Of a stretch of DNA of 31,685 nucleotides, positions 15,792-22,293 are shown in pieces. The position numbers were made by a program, and so were the translations under genes. Source of the stretch: CAZVIK01 sp964627045 (GTDB taxonomy: Bacteria; Acidobacteriota; Terriglobia; Bryobacterales; Bryobacteraceae); the NCBI GenBank assembly GCA_964627045.1, contig CAZVIK010000024.1, positions 1 through 31,685 on the forward strand, read 5' to 3'. Below the pieces are notes generated by a model, which saw only the letters and a list, made by a program, of their open reading frames with translations, did not search any database and had not been told where the DNA came from. The number at the start of each line of letters is the position of its first letter. Positions within the stretch are counted from its first letter, which is position 1.

Positions 15792-17368
15792 GCGTGACGC
15801 CACTTCTCTCCTCCCTGCTCGCCCGGTTCCCGGACCGCGTCCGCCGCATCGAGGCCTCGTCTGCCGATCCGCTCTGCGCGGTGGACTCGGCCGATATCCC
15901 CGAGACGGCCGCCTTCCTTCGCTCCGAACATGGCGCGCGGCTGGCCACCCTGTTCGCCGAAGACCGCCTCGCCGCCGAGGCTCTCTTCCACCTCTACTAT
16001 GTCTTCGAACGCCCCGGCGACCCGGTCTACCTGATCCTCCGCGCCTCGCTGCCGCCGGACCGCCCGCAGTTCCCATCGCTCGCCGCCGAGTTGCCCTCGC
16101 TCAACTGGCAGGAGCGCGAGATCCAGGATTGGTTCGGACTCCAGGCCACCGGGCACCCCAATCCGCGCCGCGTGGCGCTGCACGACAACTGGCCCGATGT
16201 CCACCCGTTGCGGAAGGACTTCCCCCTCAATGGCGTGCTCCCTCCTTTCGAAGGGGAACAGCACGAGTACCGGCCCACGCTCGGCGAAGGCGTACTTCAG
16301 ATTCCCGTCGGCCCGGTCCACGCCGGAATCATCGAGCCGGGTCATTTCAACTTCGCCGTGGCTGGCGAGCCGGTCCTTTACCTCCAGTTGCGCATGTTCT
16401 ACAAGCACAAAGGGACCGAGAAGCTCTTTGAACACGTCGCGATTCCCCGCGCCGTCTTCCTGGCCGAGAGCATTTCCGGCGATTCGGCCTTCTCCCACGG
16501 AACCGCCTTTTGCCAGGCCGTGGAGCGCGCCGCCGGGATCGAGGTTCCGCCGCGCGCCCGCTACATGCGCACGGCGCTGCTGGAGTTGGAGCGGATCTAC
16601 AACCACGTCGCCGACATCGGCGCCATCGCCACAGACGTCGGTTTCGTCGTCGCCAACGCCCATGCCGGCAGCCTGCGGGAGCGCATCGTCGGGATGAACG
16701 AAGAGCTGACCGGAAGCCGCCAGCTTCGCGCCATGGTCTGCATCGGCGGCGTCCGCCGGAATTGGAGCCGTGAGCAGGCCGCCGCGCTTCTGGATTCGAT
16801 CGGCCCCATCGAGAAAGGATTCCGCGACCTGGTTGCCTTGATCCGCTCCTCGGATTCCACGCGCGACCGCCTCGAGCACACCGGCCGTCTCCAGCCCGAG
16901 AAGGCCCGGGCCTTGGGGATTGTCGGCGTGGGCGGGCGCGCTTCCGGTATCGATCTGGATGTCCGGCGGGATCACCCTTACGCCGCCTATGGCGCGATGG
17001 CCTTCAAGGTGCCCGTCTACCAGGAAGGCGACGTGTTGCACCGCGTGAAGGTCCGCGTGGAGGAAGTTACTGAATCCTTCGGCATTCTCCGCGCCGCCGC
17101 GGCGAACCTGCCGTCCGGCCCGTTCCGCGCCGCCTTTGGTGAGATCCCGCCGGGCCGTTGCGCGCTCGGTGCGGTGGAAGGCTGGCGCGGAGAGATTATT
17201 CACTGGGTGCGCACCGCGCCCGGCAACCGCCTGGAGCGATGCAAGATCAAGGACCCCTCGCTGAACAACTGGCCCGCGCTGGTGGAGGCCGTGCAAGGCA
17301 ACATCGTCCCGGACTTCCCCGTCATCAACAAAAGCTTCAACCTTTCCTACTCCGGAACCGACCGCTAG
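15788..17368 (+). CDS. hyfG: HyfG/HycE-like large subunit without Ni-Fe ligands
   Basis: A 526-residue fusion of a NuoC-like domain (residues 1-150, with NWQEREIQDWFGLQATGHP and RRVALHDNWPD, then HPLRKDFPL) and a NuoD/hydrogenase-large-subunit domain (160-526). Hydrogenases hold Ni-Fe with two CxxC motifs. Here the first is ESISGDSAFSHG, with Ser230 and Ser233 at the Cys positions. The second, DPCxxCTDR in HycE, reads NLSYSGTDR with Ser520 and Gly523. The protein ends at that TDR, so the C-terminal peptide cut off during hydrogenase maturation is also absent. It therefore cannot bind a Ni-Fe site. This is the hallmark of energy-converting hydrogenase-related complexes, whose substrate is unknown. 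The start ATG 15788 overlaps hyfF. Confidence 0.92.
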   Translation: MSVTPLLSSLLARFPDRVRRIEASSADPLCAVDSADIPETAAFLRSEHGARLATLFAEDRLAAEALFHLYYVFERPGDPVYLILRASLPPDRPQFPSLAAELPSLNWQEREIQDWFGLQATGHPNPRRVALHDNWPDVHPLRKDFPLNGVLPPFEGEQHEYRPTLGEGVLQIPVGPVHAGIIEPGHFNFAVAGEPVLYLQLRMFYKHKGTEKLFEHVAIPRAVFLAESISGDSAFSHGTAFCQAVERAAGIEVPPRARYMRTALLELERIYNHVADIGAIATDVGFVVANAHAGSLRERIVGMNEELTGSRQLRAMVCIGGVRRNWSREQAAALLDSIGPIEKGFRDLVALIRSSDSTRDRLEHTGRLQPEKARALGIVGVGGRASGIDLDVRRDHPYAAYGAMAFKVPVYQEGDVLHRVKVRVEEVTESFGILRAAAANLPSGPFRAAFGEIPPGRCALGAVEGWRGEIIHWVRTAPGNRLERCKIKDPSLNNWPALVEAVQGNIVPDFPVINKSFNLSYSGTDR

Positions 17369-17370
17369 CC

Positions 17371-18225
17371 ATGTTCAAGATCCTCCAGAAGACATTCCGC
17401 AGCGGCATCGTGACGGCGGACTATCCCCGGCGCCCGGCGCAGGTTTCCGCGCACTCCCGCGGCGCGCCCGCCTTCGACTTCGATCGCTGGCGCGACCCGA
17501 GCCCCGCCGCCGAAGCCTGTCCCACCGGAGCCATTGAGGTGCATGACGCCGGGGGCCGCCGCCGCGTCTCGGTGGACTACGGCCGCTGTATCTTCTGCGG
17601 AGAATGCGCCGCAGCCTCGGCCGGCGACGGCGTGCGCGCGAGCCGCGAATTCGAACTTGCCGCCACCAGCCGTCGGAGCCTCGTCCTCCACGCGGAGTAC
17701 TCGCTCGCGCCCGAGGGCGTGAACGGCGAGCGGATCGCCACCGGTGGCGATCCTGCAGGACCGGGCGGTGTGGAAGCGGCGGGGGCACGCCTATCCGAGA
17801 CGATCCGAAAAACCCTGGGCCGTTCTCTGGCGATCCGCGAGGTGGACGCCGGCTCCTGCAACGGATGCGAACTGGAGGCCATCGCCCTCAACAACCCGGT
17901 TCACGACATCGAGCGCTTCGGCATCCACTTCGTGGCCTCCCCGCGCCACGCCGACATGCTGTTGGTCACCGGGCCCGTCACCCGGAACATGGAACTGGCG
18001 TTGCGCAAAACCTACGACGCCACACCGGAGCCGCGCCTGGTGGCCGCCGTGGGCGCCTGCGGCATCAGCGGCGGCATCTTCGGCGTTAATTACGCAACGC
18101 GCGGGGGCGTGGACCAGGTGATCCCGGTGGATGTCTACATTCCCGGCTGCCCGCCGCGGCCCGAGGCGCTGCTGCACGGAATTCTGCTGGCGCTGGGACG
18201 CTTCCCCGTGTCCCGCACCGGCTAG
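17371..18225 (+). CDS. hyfI: Ferredoxin-domain/NuoB-like fusion (HyfH-HyfI) of an Ehr complex
   Basis: A 284-residue protein from ATG 17371, two bases after hyfG. The N-terminal 110 residues are a degenerate two-cluster ferredoxin (HyfH/HycF-like). Only Cys50 (EACPTGAI) survives from the first motif and Cys73, Cys76 and Cys79 (GRCIFCGEC) from the second. In the standard cross-ligation these four build exactly one [4Fe-4S] cluster, and the other is lost. The C-terminal part is the NuoB/HyfI small subunit, with Cys163 and Cys166 in DAGSCNGCE, Cys230 in VGACGISGG and Cys260 in IPGCPPRPEA, the four ligands of the cluster next to the active site. Electrons can thus reach the large subunit although no Ni-Fe site is there. 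In E. coli the two parts are separate genes. Confidence 0.9.
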   Translation: MFKILQKTFRSGIVTADYPRRPAQVSAHSRGAPAFDFDRWRDPSPAAEACPTGAIEVHDAGGRRRVSVDYGRCIFCGECAAASAGDGVRASREFELAATSRRSLVLHAEYSLAPEGVNGERIATGGDPAGPGGVEAAGARLSETIRKTLGRSLAIREVDAGSCNGCELEAIALNNPVHDIERFGIHFVASPRHADMLLVTGPVTRNMELALRKTYDATPEPRLVAAVGACGISGGIFGVNYATRGGVDQVIPVDVYIPGCPPRPEALLHGILLALGRFPVSRTG

Positions 18226-18264
18226 CGCTCCGCCCCTCTGTTGGCTCACCGAATGGCCCCGCCT

Positions 18265-18313
18265 TGTGGGGCAGGCCATCGTTGTCTGTGGCCTGCGAGA
18301 GCGCCTTCCCGCC
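18265..18313. repeat. Hairpin repeat unit A
   Basis: TGTGGGGCAGGCCA begins the unit. GCAGGCCA (18271-18278) and TGGCCTGC (18289-18296) form a perfect 8-bp stem with a ten-base loop, and the unit ends in CTTCCCGCC. Unit B shares the TTGTGGGGCAG start and the TTCCCGCC end. Confidence 0.6.
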
Positions 18314-18350
18314 GCAATGCTGCCTATAGTCTCCGGTTACGCCGCTCGTC

Positions 18351-18393
18351 TTTGTGGGGCAGCCACTCTTGGCTGCGCCAGGGCTTTCCCGCC
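18351..18393. repeat. Hairpin repeat unit B
   Basis: TTTGTGGGGCAGCCA begins the unit. GCAGCCA (18359-18365) and TGGCTGC (18370-18376) form a 7-bp stem with loop CTCT, and the unit ends in CTTTCCCGCC. Compared with unit A the flanks are conserved while the stem bases change in a compensating way, which points to selection or spread as a structured element. Confidence 0.6.
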
Positions 18394-18442
18394 CCCTGCC
18401 ACCGATCAGGCGTGTGTGCTATTGCGCGCCGCGTCCTGCGGT

Positions 18443-18466
18443 CGTGGAGCCGGCCGCCAGGCCGGC
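18443..18466. repeat. Hairpin repeat unit C (divergent)
   Basis: CGTGGAGCCGGCC begins the unit. GCCGGCC (18449-18455), loop GCCA, GGCCGGC (18460-18466) form a 7-bp stem. The GTGG-GC start matches units A and B but the downstream TTCCCGCC is replaced by sequence around GGCTTTCGCG, so membership is less certain. Confidence 0.4.
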
Positions 18467-18561
18467 AACGTGGGCCGTCCTGCCTGCGGCTTTCGCGAGA
18501 ACGCCGTTGCCGCCCAGTGGCCCACGCGCTCGGGCGCGCTGCGTCACCACTCCCGTCGGCG

Positions 18562-19872
18562 CTATTTCCCGCGCGCGTAAGCGTTTCTGGCCGGTGGCGG
18601 CGGCACCGGTTCCGGCGGCGGCTCGACCGGCTTCTTAAGCCTGCCGTCGATCCGCGCCAGGATCATCTCCGCCTTGGCCTTCTTGAACTTCGGGGAATCC
18701 GGCTCGACGCCTTCGGCCGCCACCTGGCGGTCGGTGATCTCGCTTGCCGCCGGCAGGTACCTCTGCAGGAAGTTCCGGATCCGGTCCTGCACCTGGCGCT
18801 GTCCGCTGGTGAGAAACAGGTAAAGGATCTGTTCGCCGGGCGCCTTGACCAGCACTTGGTACACGTGCGAGGCCTTGGTCACTTTGGACGCCCGCAGTTC
18901 GCGCTCCAGCTTCTTGGCGTCCGCGTGCAGCTTCTTAACCAGATCCAGTTCGGATTTCCGCACCGAGGCGGCCTTCAGGAACGCCGCGCGCTCCCCCGCC
19001 GAGAAGTTCTCGGTGAACAGATATAGAAACAAGCCCAAGTTGTCGACGGGCACGCTGGCCCCGAACGGGATCATCTGCCGAACCTTTTCCAGGCGCGCGA
19101 AGCCCGCAAGATTCAGCTTCTGCCCCGCGCCACCGGGCAGGATGGAAGCCAGCAACTTCTCCTGCGCGAGAGCCTGAAGCGTCTCTCCCGGGTTGGTTTC
19201 GTCGGCCACCTGGATCAGCTCTTCGAACACCCGCCGGGCTGGGATCAGTTTCTCCAACTCCTCCAACCGGGCGTTCTCGTACTGCTGCGCGGTCCGCGCC
19301 TCAACCACCATCGAGTAGCGCACCTTCAGCCGGATCAGACGCAGCAACCGCGCCGGGTCGTCGGAAAGGGCCCTTGGATAGACCGCCCGCAACTCCTTCT
19401 GTTCTACGTCGGCCGTGCCGTTGGTGGGGTCCAACATCAGCCCGAGCGACGCCCTGTTGAGCGAAAGCGCGATGGCGTTGATGGTGAAGTCCCGGCACAG
19501 CAGGTCTTCCTGGATGGTGGAGGCCGTCACCGTGGGGCGCGCGCCCGGCTTCGCGTACCGTTCCTGGCGAGCCATGGCGATCTCGGCCGTCACCCGCCCG
19601 GGGAACAGCACCTCCGCGCTGCGGCGGTGCTCGTCAATCTCCACGATCTTACCGCCCGCGCTCGCCGCCACCGCCTTGGCGAGTTTCAGGGCGTTCCCCT
19701 CGACGCGAAAGTCCAGGTCGCGGATCGGGAAGCCGCCGAGCATATCCCGCACCGCGCCCCCGGTCAGAAACAGGTTCACGTTGGCCTTGGCCGCCGCGCC
19801 CTGAACCTGCGCAACCACCTGGTTCTGAGCCGCGCTCAGGTGGCTTTCCAGCATGAACATGTAGTCGCTCAT
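18562..19872 (-). CDS. CCA-adding enzyme / poly(A) polymerase family nucleotidyltransferase
   Basis: A 436-residue class II nucleotidyltransferase that would act on RNA 3' ends. The catalytic head shows LFLTGGAVRDMLGG near residue 36 and the metal-binding DLDF pair near 52. These are followed by DRFTINAIAL-type CRDFTINAIALSL and the ALSDDPARLLRLIRLKVRYS neck region, which selects the nucleotide. The C-terminal half is helical, and the last 20 residues are a Pro/Glu tail (PVEPPPEPVPPPP). CCA adding, A adding and poly(A) polymerase activities cannot be told apart by eye. The one tRNA in the window encodes its own CCA, so a repair role is possible. I start at ATG 19872; the frame is open upstream to 19944 but overlaps the recombinase gene, whose stop lies 37 bases before this start. 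Confidence 0.85.
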   Translation of the reverse strand: MSDYMFMLESHLSAAQNQVVAQVQGAAAKANVNLFLTGGAVRDMLGGFPIRDLDFRVEGNALKLAKAVAASAGGKIVEIDEHRRSAEVLFPGRVTAEIAMARQERYAKPGARPTVTASTIQEDLLCRDFTINAIALSLNRASLGLMLDPTNGTADVEQKELRAVYPRALSDDPARLLRLIRLKVRYSMVVEARTAQQYENARLEELEKLIPARRVFEELIQVADETNPGETLQALAQEKLLASILPGGAGQKLNLAGFARLEKVRQMIPFGASVPVDNLGLFLYLFTENFSAGERAAFLKAASVRKSELDLVKKLHADAKKLERELRASKVTKASHVYQVLVKAPGEQILYLFLTSGQRQVQDRIRNFLQRYLPAASEITDRQVAAEGVEPDSPKFKKAKAEMILARIDGRLKKPVEPPPEPVPPPPARNAYARGK

Positions 19873-19909
19873 CGCAAACGCCTTCGCCCCCCGGCTCCCG
19901 GCGGCGCCG

Positions 19910-20818
19910 TCAGCCCGCCCGTGCCCGCGGATGATGCTCGTCAACCGTGCTCTTCAACTTCGAGCGGAGCACGTGCGTGTAGATCTGGGTCGTCGAGATA
20001 TCCGCATGGCCCAGCATCGTCTGCACGCTCCGCAAGTCTGCTCCGCCCTCCAGCAGGTGCGTCGCGAAGGTGTGCCGGATCACGTGCGGAGTCAGCCCGT
20101 GAAAAATGCCGGCCCGTTTCCCGCGCAGCGCCAGCAACTTCCAAAACGCCTGCCGCGTCAGCTTGCCGCCCCGCGCCGTCACGAACAGGTAGGCGCTCCC
20201 GCGCCCCCTCAAGAGCCCCGGCCGCCCGTTGTCGAGGTAATCCTGGATCGCCCGCCCCGCCGTCTGGCCGAAGGGAACCATCCGCTGCTTGCCCCCTTTT
20301 CCCGTCACCCGCACCAATCCGAATTCCAGGTTCAGGTCGGAACACTCCAGCCCGCAGAGTTCCGATACCCGCAGCCCGGAGGCGTAGAGCAACTCCAGCA
20401 TAGCGCGGTCCCGGATGTTGGTCGGCTTGTGGCCGTCGGCCGCGGTCACAAGGCTCGATATCTGCTCTGTATTCAAATACTTGGGAAGATTGGACCACTG
20501 CTTCGGCGTCGTCAGCCTCTCGGTCGGGTCCACCGAAACGGCCCCCTGTCGAAGGAGAAACGCGAAAAACCGCCGCAGCGCGGACAAATGCCTCGCGATC
20601 GAGCGGCTTGACAACCCGTCCCGGTACAACGAATCGACGTATTCCCCAAGCGTCCGGGCGTCAGGCTGTGGGTCGCCTCCATGGGCGCCAAGAAACGCCA
20701 GGAACCGCTCCAGGTCGCGACGGTAGGCCTGCAAAGAGTTCTCCGCCAAGCCCTTCTCTATCCGGCAGTAGTCGAGAAAGGCCCCCAGTTCGCCCGAGAA
20801 CGGTACGGCGCTCTGCAT
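19910..20818 (-). CDS. xerD: XerC/XerD-type tyrosine recombinase
   Basis: A 302-residue site-specific recombinase, the usual length for the chromosome-dimer resolvases XerC and XerD. The N-terminal SAM-like core-binding domain (residues 8-90) includes LDYCRIEKGLAENSLQAYRR. The catalytic domain has Arg in YASGLRVSELCGL, Lys in VTGKGGKQRMVPF, His and Arg in LTPHVIRHTFATHLLEGG, a second His in MLGHADIS and the nucleophile Tyr in TTQIYTHV. Nothing suggests a prophage or island: neighbours are housekeeping genes and no att-like repeats are seen. XerD is somewhat more likely than XerC from overall appearance. A good promoter lies directly upstream. Confidence 0.92.
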   Translation of the reverse strand: MQSAVPFSGELGAFLDYCRIEKGLAENSLQAYRRDLERFLAFLGAHGGDPQPDARTLGEYVDSLYRDGLSSRSIARHLSALRRFFAFLLRQGAVSVDPTERLTTPKQWSNLPKYLNTEQISSLVTAADGHKPTNIRDRAMLELLYASGLRVSELCGLECSDLNLEFGLVRVTGKGGKQRMVPFGQTAGRAIQDYLDNGRPGLLRGRGSAYLFVTARGGKLTRQAFWKLLALRGKRAGIFHGLTPHVIRHTFATHLLEGGADLRSVQTMLGHADISTTQIYTHVLRSKLKSTVDEHHPRARAG

Positions 20819-20830
20819 CGTGCCAATGAT

Positions 20831-20859
20831 ACAATACCTCCGAAATTGTTTGGAAGCAA
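20831..20859 (-). promoter_or_regulatory. Sigma-70-type promoter for xerD
   Basis: On the minus strand TTGCTT (20859-20854), 17-base spacer, TATTGT (20836-20831). Initiation would fall near 20824, only about six bases before the xerD ATG, leaving no room for an ordinary Shine-Dalgarno site. This is a second near-leaderless arrangement in the window. Confidence 0.5.
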
Positions 20860-20880
20860 AAGTGACACAAAAGGAGTCTC

Positions 20881-21363
20881 TTGGCCGGTTCTACCAGCAA
20901 ACGGGTGATCGTACGGCGGTTTGACCGCGAGCCGGTCGCCGGCTTCGTCAACCCCAGGACCTACCTCCAGCCCTCCGGCGCCGAGGTCCTGGCCACCTCC
21001 GGGGTCGTCACCGTCGTCCCCTTCAGCGAGATCAAAGCCGTCTGTTTCGTGCGGAGTTTCGAGGACGCCGAGGAGCCGGCGGCGGCCCGGCTCTTTCAGG
21101 CCCGGCCCAAGACCGAGGGGCTCTGGGTCCGCATGCGCTTCCTGGACGACGACCTCATGGACGGGCTGCTGCCCAACAATCTCTTGCAGTTGGAGACCTT
21201 CGGGTTCACCGTCGTCCCGCCCAACCCCTCGTCCAACAACCAACGCATTTTCGTTCCGCGCAACGCCCTGGCCGAGATCCATGTCCTCGGCGTGGTCGGG
21301 AGCCCGCTGCGGCCGCGCAAGCCCAAACCCGCGCCCAAGACCCAACTGGAGATGTTCGAGTAG
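20881..21363 (+). CDS. Conserved protein of unknown function
   Basis: A 160-residue soluble protein that I do not recognise functionally. The start is TTG 20881, placed by AAGGAG at 20871-20876. The body alternates short beta strands (KRVIVRRFDREPVAGFV, VVTVVPFSEIKAVCFV, LWVRMRFLDDDLMDGLL) and contains PPNPSSNNQRIFVPRNALAEI. That last pattern is one I associate with small domains of unknown function in acidobacterial regulatory proteins (DUF6982-like); this is recall, not a search. The C-terminus is a Pro/Lys tail (RPRKPKPAPKTQLEMFE). It diverges from xerD across 62 bases and is convergent with the 2H phosphoesterase. Confidence 0.75.
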   Translation: MAGSTSKRVIVRRFDREPVAGFVNPRTYLQPSGAEVLATSGVVTVVPFSEIKAVCFVRSFEDAEEPAAARLFQARPKTEGLWVRMRFLDDDLMDGLLPNNLLQLETFGFTVVPPNPSSNNQRIFVPRNALAEIHVLGVVGSPLRPRKPKPAPKTQLEMFE

Positions 21364-21374
21364 CCCCGCTCAGG

Positions 21375-21932
21375 TTATTCCTGCCCGGCCAGCCCCAGCG
21401 CGTGTTCTTCCAGGTCGATCCAAGTTTGCAGGTTGGTGGCCTGCACGAACACCGCCCGGTCTACCAGGAAAGCCCGCCGGTGGCGGAACTCGGCCCAACG
21501 GTAGTGGGCGTGTTCGAAGACCGCCGGCACCTGCGCCGGGCTGATCTGCTGGGCCAGCGTGATGTGCGGGTGGTACGGGTAGGGCTCGTTGAACTCCGCC
21601 GGTCCCTGGTTCAGTTCGCCGTGGACCTCTTTCATGCGCTCAAATCCGGCCGTCAGCGTCACGTAGACGACCGACGACATCGTGAAGATGCCGATGTCGC
21701 CCATGTGCAGCTCGAACGGCTCGGTCCGGGAGAACACCTCCCGGATGTGGTCGTTGGCGGCGTCCGGATCGCGCAGCGGCCGGGGTACCAGGTGCGTGAC
21801 GTGCGCCCGCAATTTGCAGCCCGGAACCAACTCGCCGCGCAGGTGGTCGATGAACTCCGCCAAAGGCTCCGGCAGATACGTCACCAGCGAAAAGAGGTTG
21901 ATGCGCGACCCGGGAGGGGGTTCCGAAGGCAT
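21375..21932 (-). CDS. 2H phosphoesterase family protein (LigT / 2'-5' RNA ligase-like)
   Basis: A 185-residue soluble protein with the two H-x-T motifs that define the 2H superfamily. The first is in RAHVTHLVPRPL near residue 43 and the second in YPYHPHITLAQQ near 121, in two pseudo-symmetric lobes. Members hydrolyse 2',3'-cyclic or 2'-5' phosphodiester bonds in RNA or nucleotides; the substrate here is unknown. An FTMSSVVYVTL strand precedes the second motif as in other members. It is 11 bases downstream of a small conserved gene on the same strand and is probably cotranscribed with it. Confidence 0.8.
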   Translation of the reverse strand: MPSEPPPGSRINLFSLVTYLPEPLAEFIDHLRGELVPGCKLRAHVTHLVPRPLRDPDAANDHIREVFSRTEPFELHMGDIGIFTMSSVVYVTLTAGFERMKEVHGELNQGPAEFNEPYPYHPHITLAQQISPAQVPAVFEHAHYRWAEFRHRRAFLVDRAVFVQATNLQTWIDLEEHALGLAGQE

Positions 21933-21943
21933 TCTTTTCTATC

Positions 21944-22225
21944 TTAGATGCTCGGCGCCTCGGGCACGGCCCAGCGAGCTTCCTCAAACCCCACGTACTT
22001 GCAGATCAGCAGCCCGCCGTCTTCCCGTTCCAACACGTCGCCCACCTCGATCGGTTGTTCGGTCCCCCGCAGACTGGTCCACGCCGCGTACACGTTAGGA
22101 GCATCCACCGCGCCGGCCGGTTGGTAGTCCCGGGGCTTGACGCCGGTCGAGCCGGCCGTGTGAGGCGCCCAGCGGAACTGCTGGCGCTGGGTCTCCCTTA
22201 GCCGATGGATGCGGAACGAGGGCAT
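21944..22225 (-). CDS. Small conserved protein of unknown function
   Basis: A 93-residue protein starting MPSFRIHRLRETQRQQFRW, with no cysteine cluster, signal peptide or membrane segment. I recall similar short proteins (a FRW-APHT start and a late ICKYVGFEEA-W segment) as conserved hypotheticals in acidobacteria, with no function attached. The start ATG 22225 is preferred; a TTG at 22252 in the same frame would add nine residues. It lies just upstream of the 2H phosphoesterase on the same strand and diverges from the adaptor gene. Confidence 0.65.
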   Translation of the reverse strand: MPSFRIHRLRETQRQQFRWAPHTAGSTGVKPRDYQPAGAVDAPNVYAAWTSLRGTEQPIEVGDVLEREDGGLLICKYVGFEEARWAVPEAPSI

Positions 22226-22293
22226 AGGACTATTTTCTACATTTTCTGCCAAAATGGAAATCGGCCACGCACCGGCGCGCGCCGGAAGGGTTG

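Larger units (their letters stand above)
18226..18561. other. Convergent intergenic region with three hairpin repeat units
   Basis: About 336 bases between the convergent hyfI and the CCA/poly(A) polymerase family gene. It contains three related hairpin units (18265-18313, 18351-18393, 18443-18466) and no supported gene. Short ORFs across it are Arg/Pro/Ala-rich artefacts. No T-tailed terminator is visible; the hairpins may serve to stop or stabilise both transcripts. Confidence 0.6.

Noticed and set aside
15509..17296. 595-residue open frame on the minus strand opposite hyfG
   Set aside because: It lies antisense to a clearly recognisable large subunit; its protein has no family pattern and is a by-product of GC-rich codons.
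10625..18225. Working formate hydrogenlyase or group 4 hydrogenase
   Set aside because: All Ni-Fe ligand cysteines and the maturation tail are missing, and no formate dehydrogenase or hyp gene is nearby.
18265..18466. CRISPR array
   Set aside because: Only two or three units of unequal length with internal hairpins, no regular spacers and no cas genes.
19910..20818. Phage or island integrase
   Set aside because: Length and motifs fit XerC/XerD, the neighbours are housekeeping genes and no att repeats or phage genes are present.
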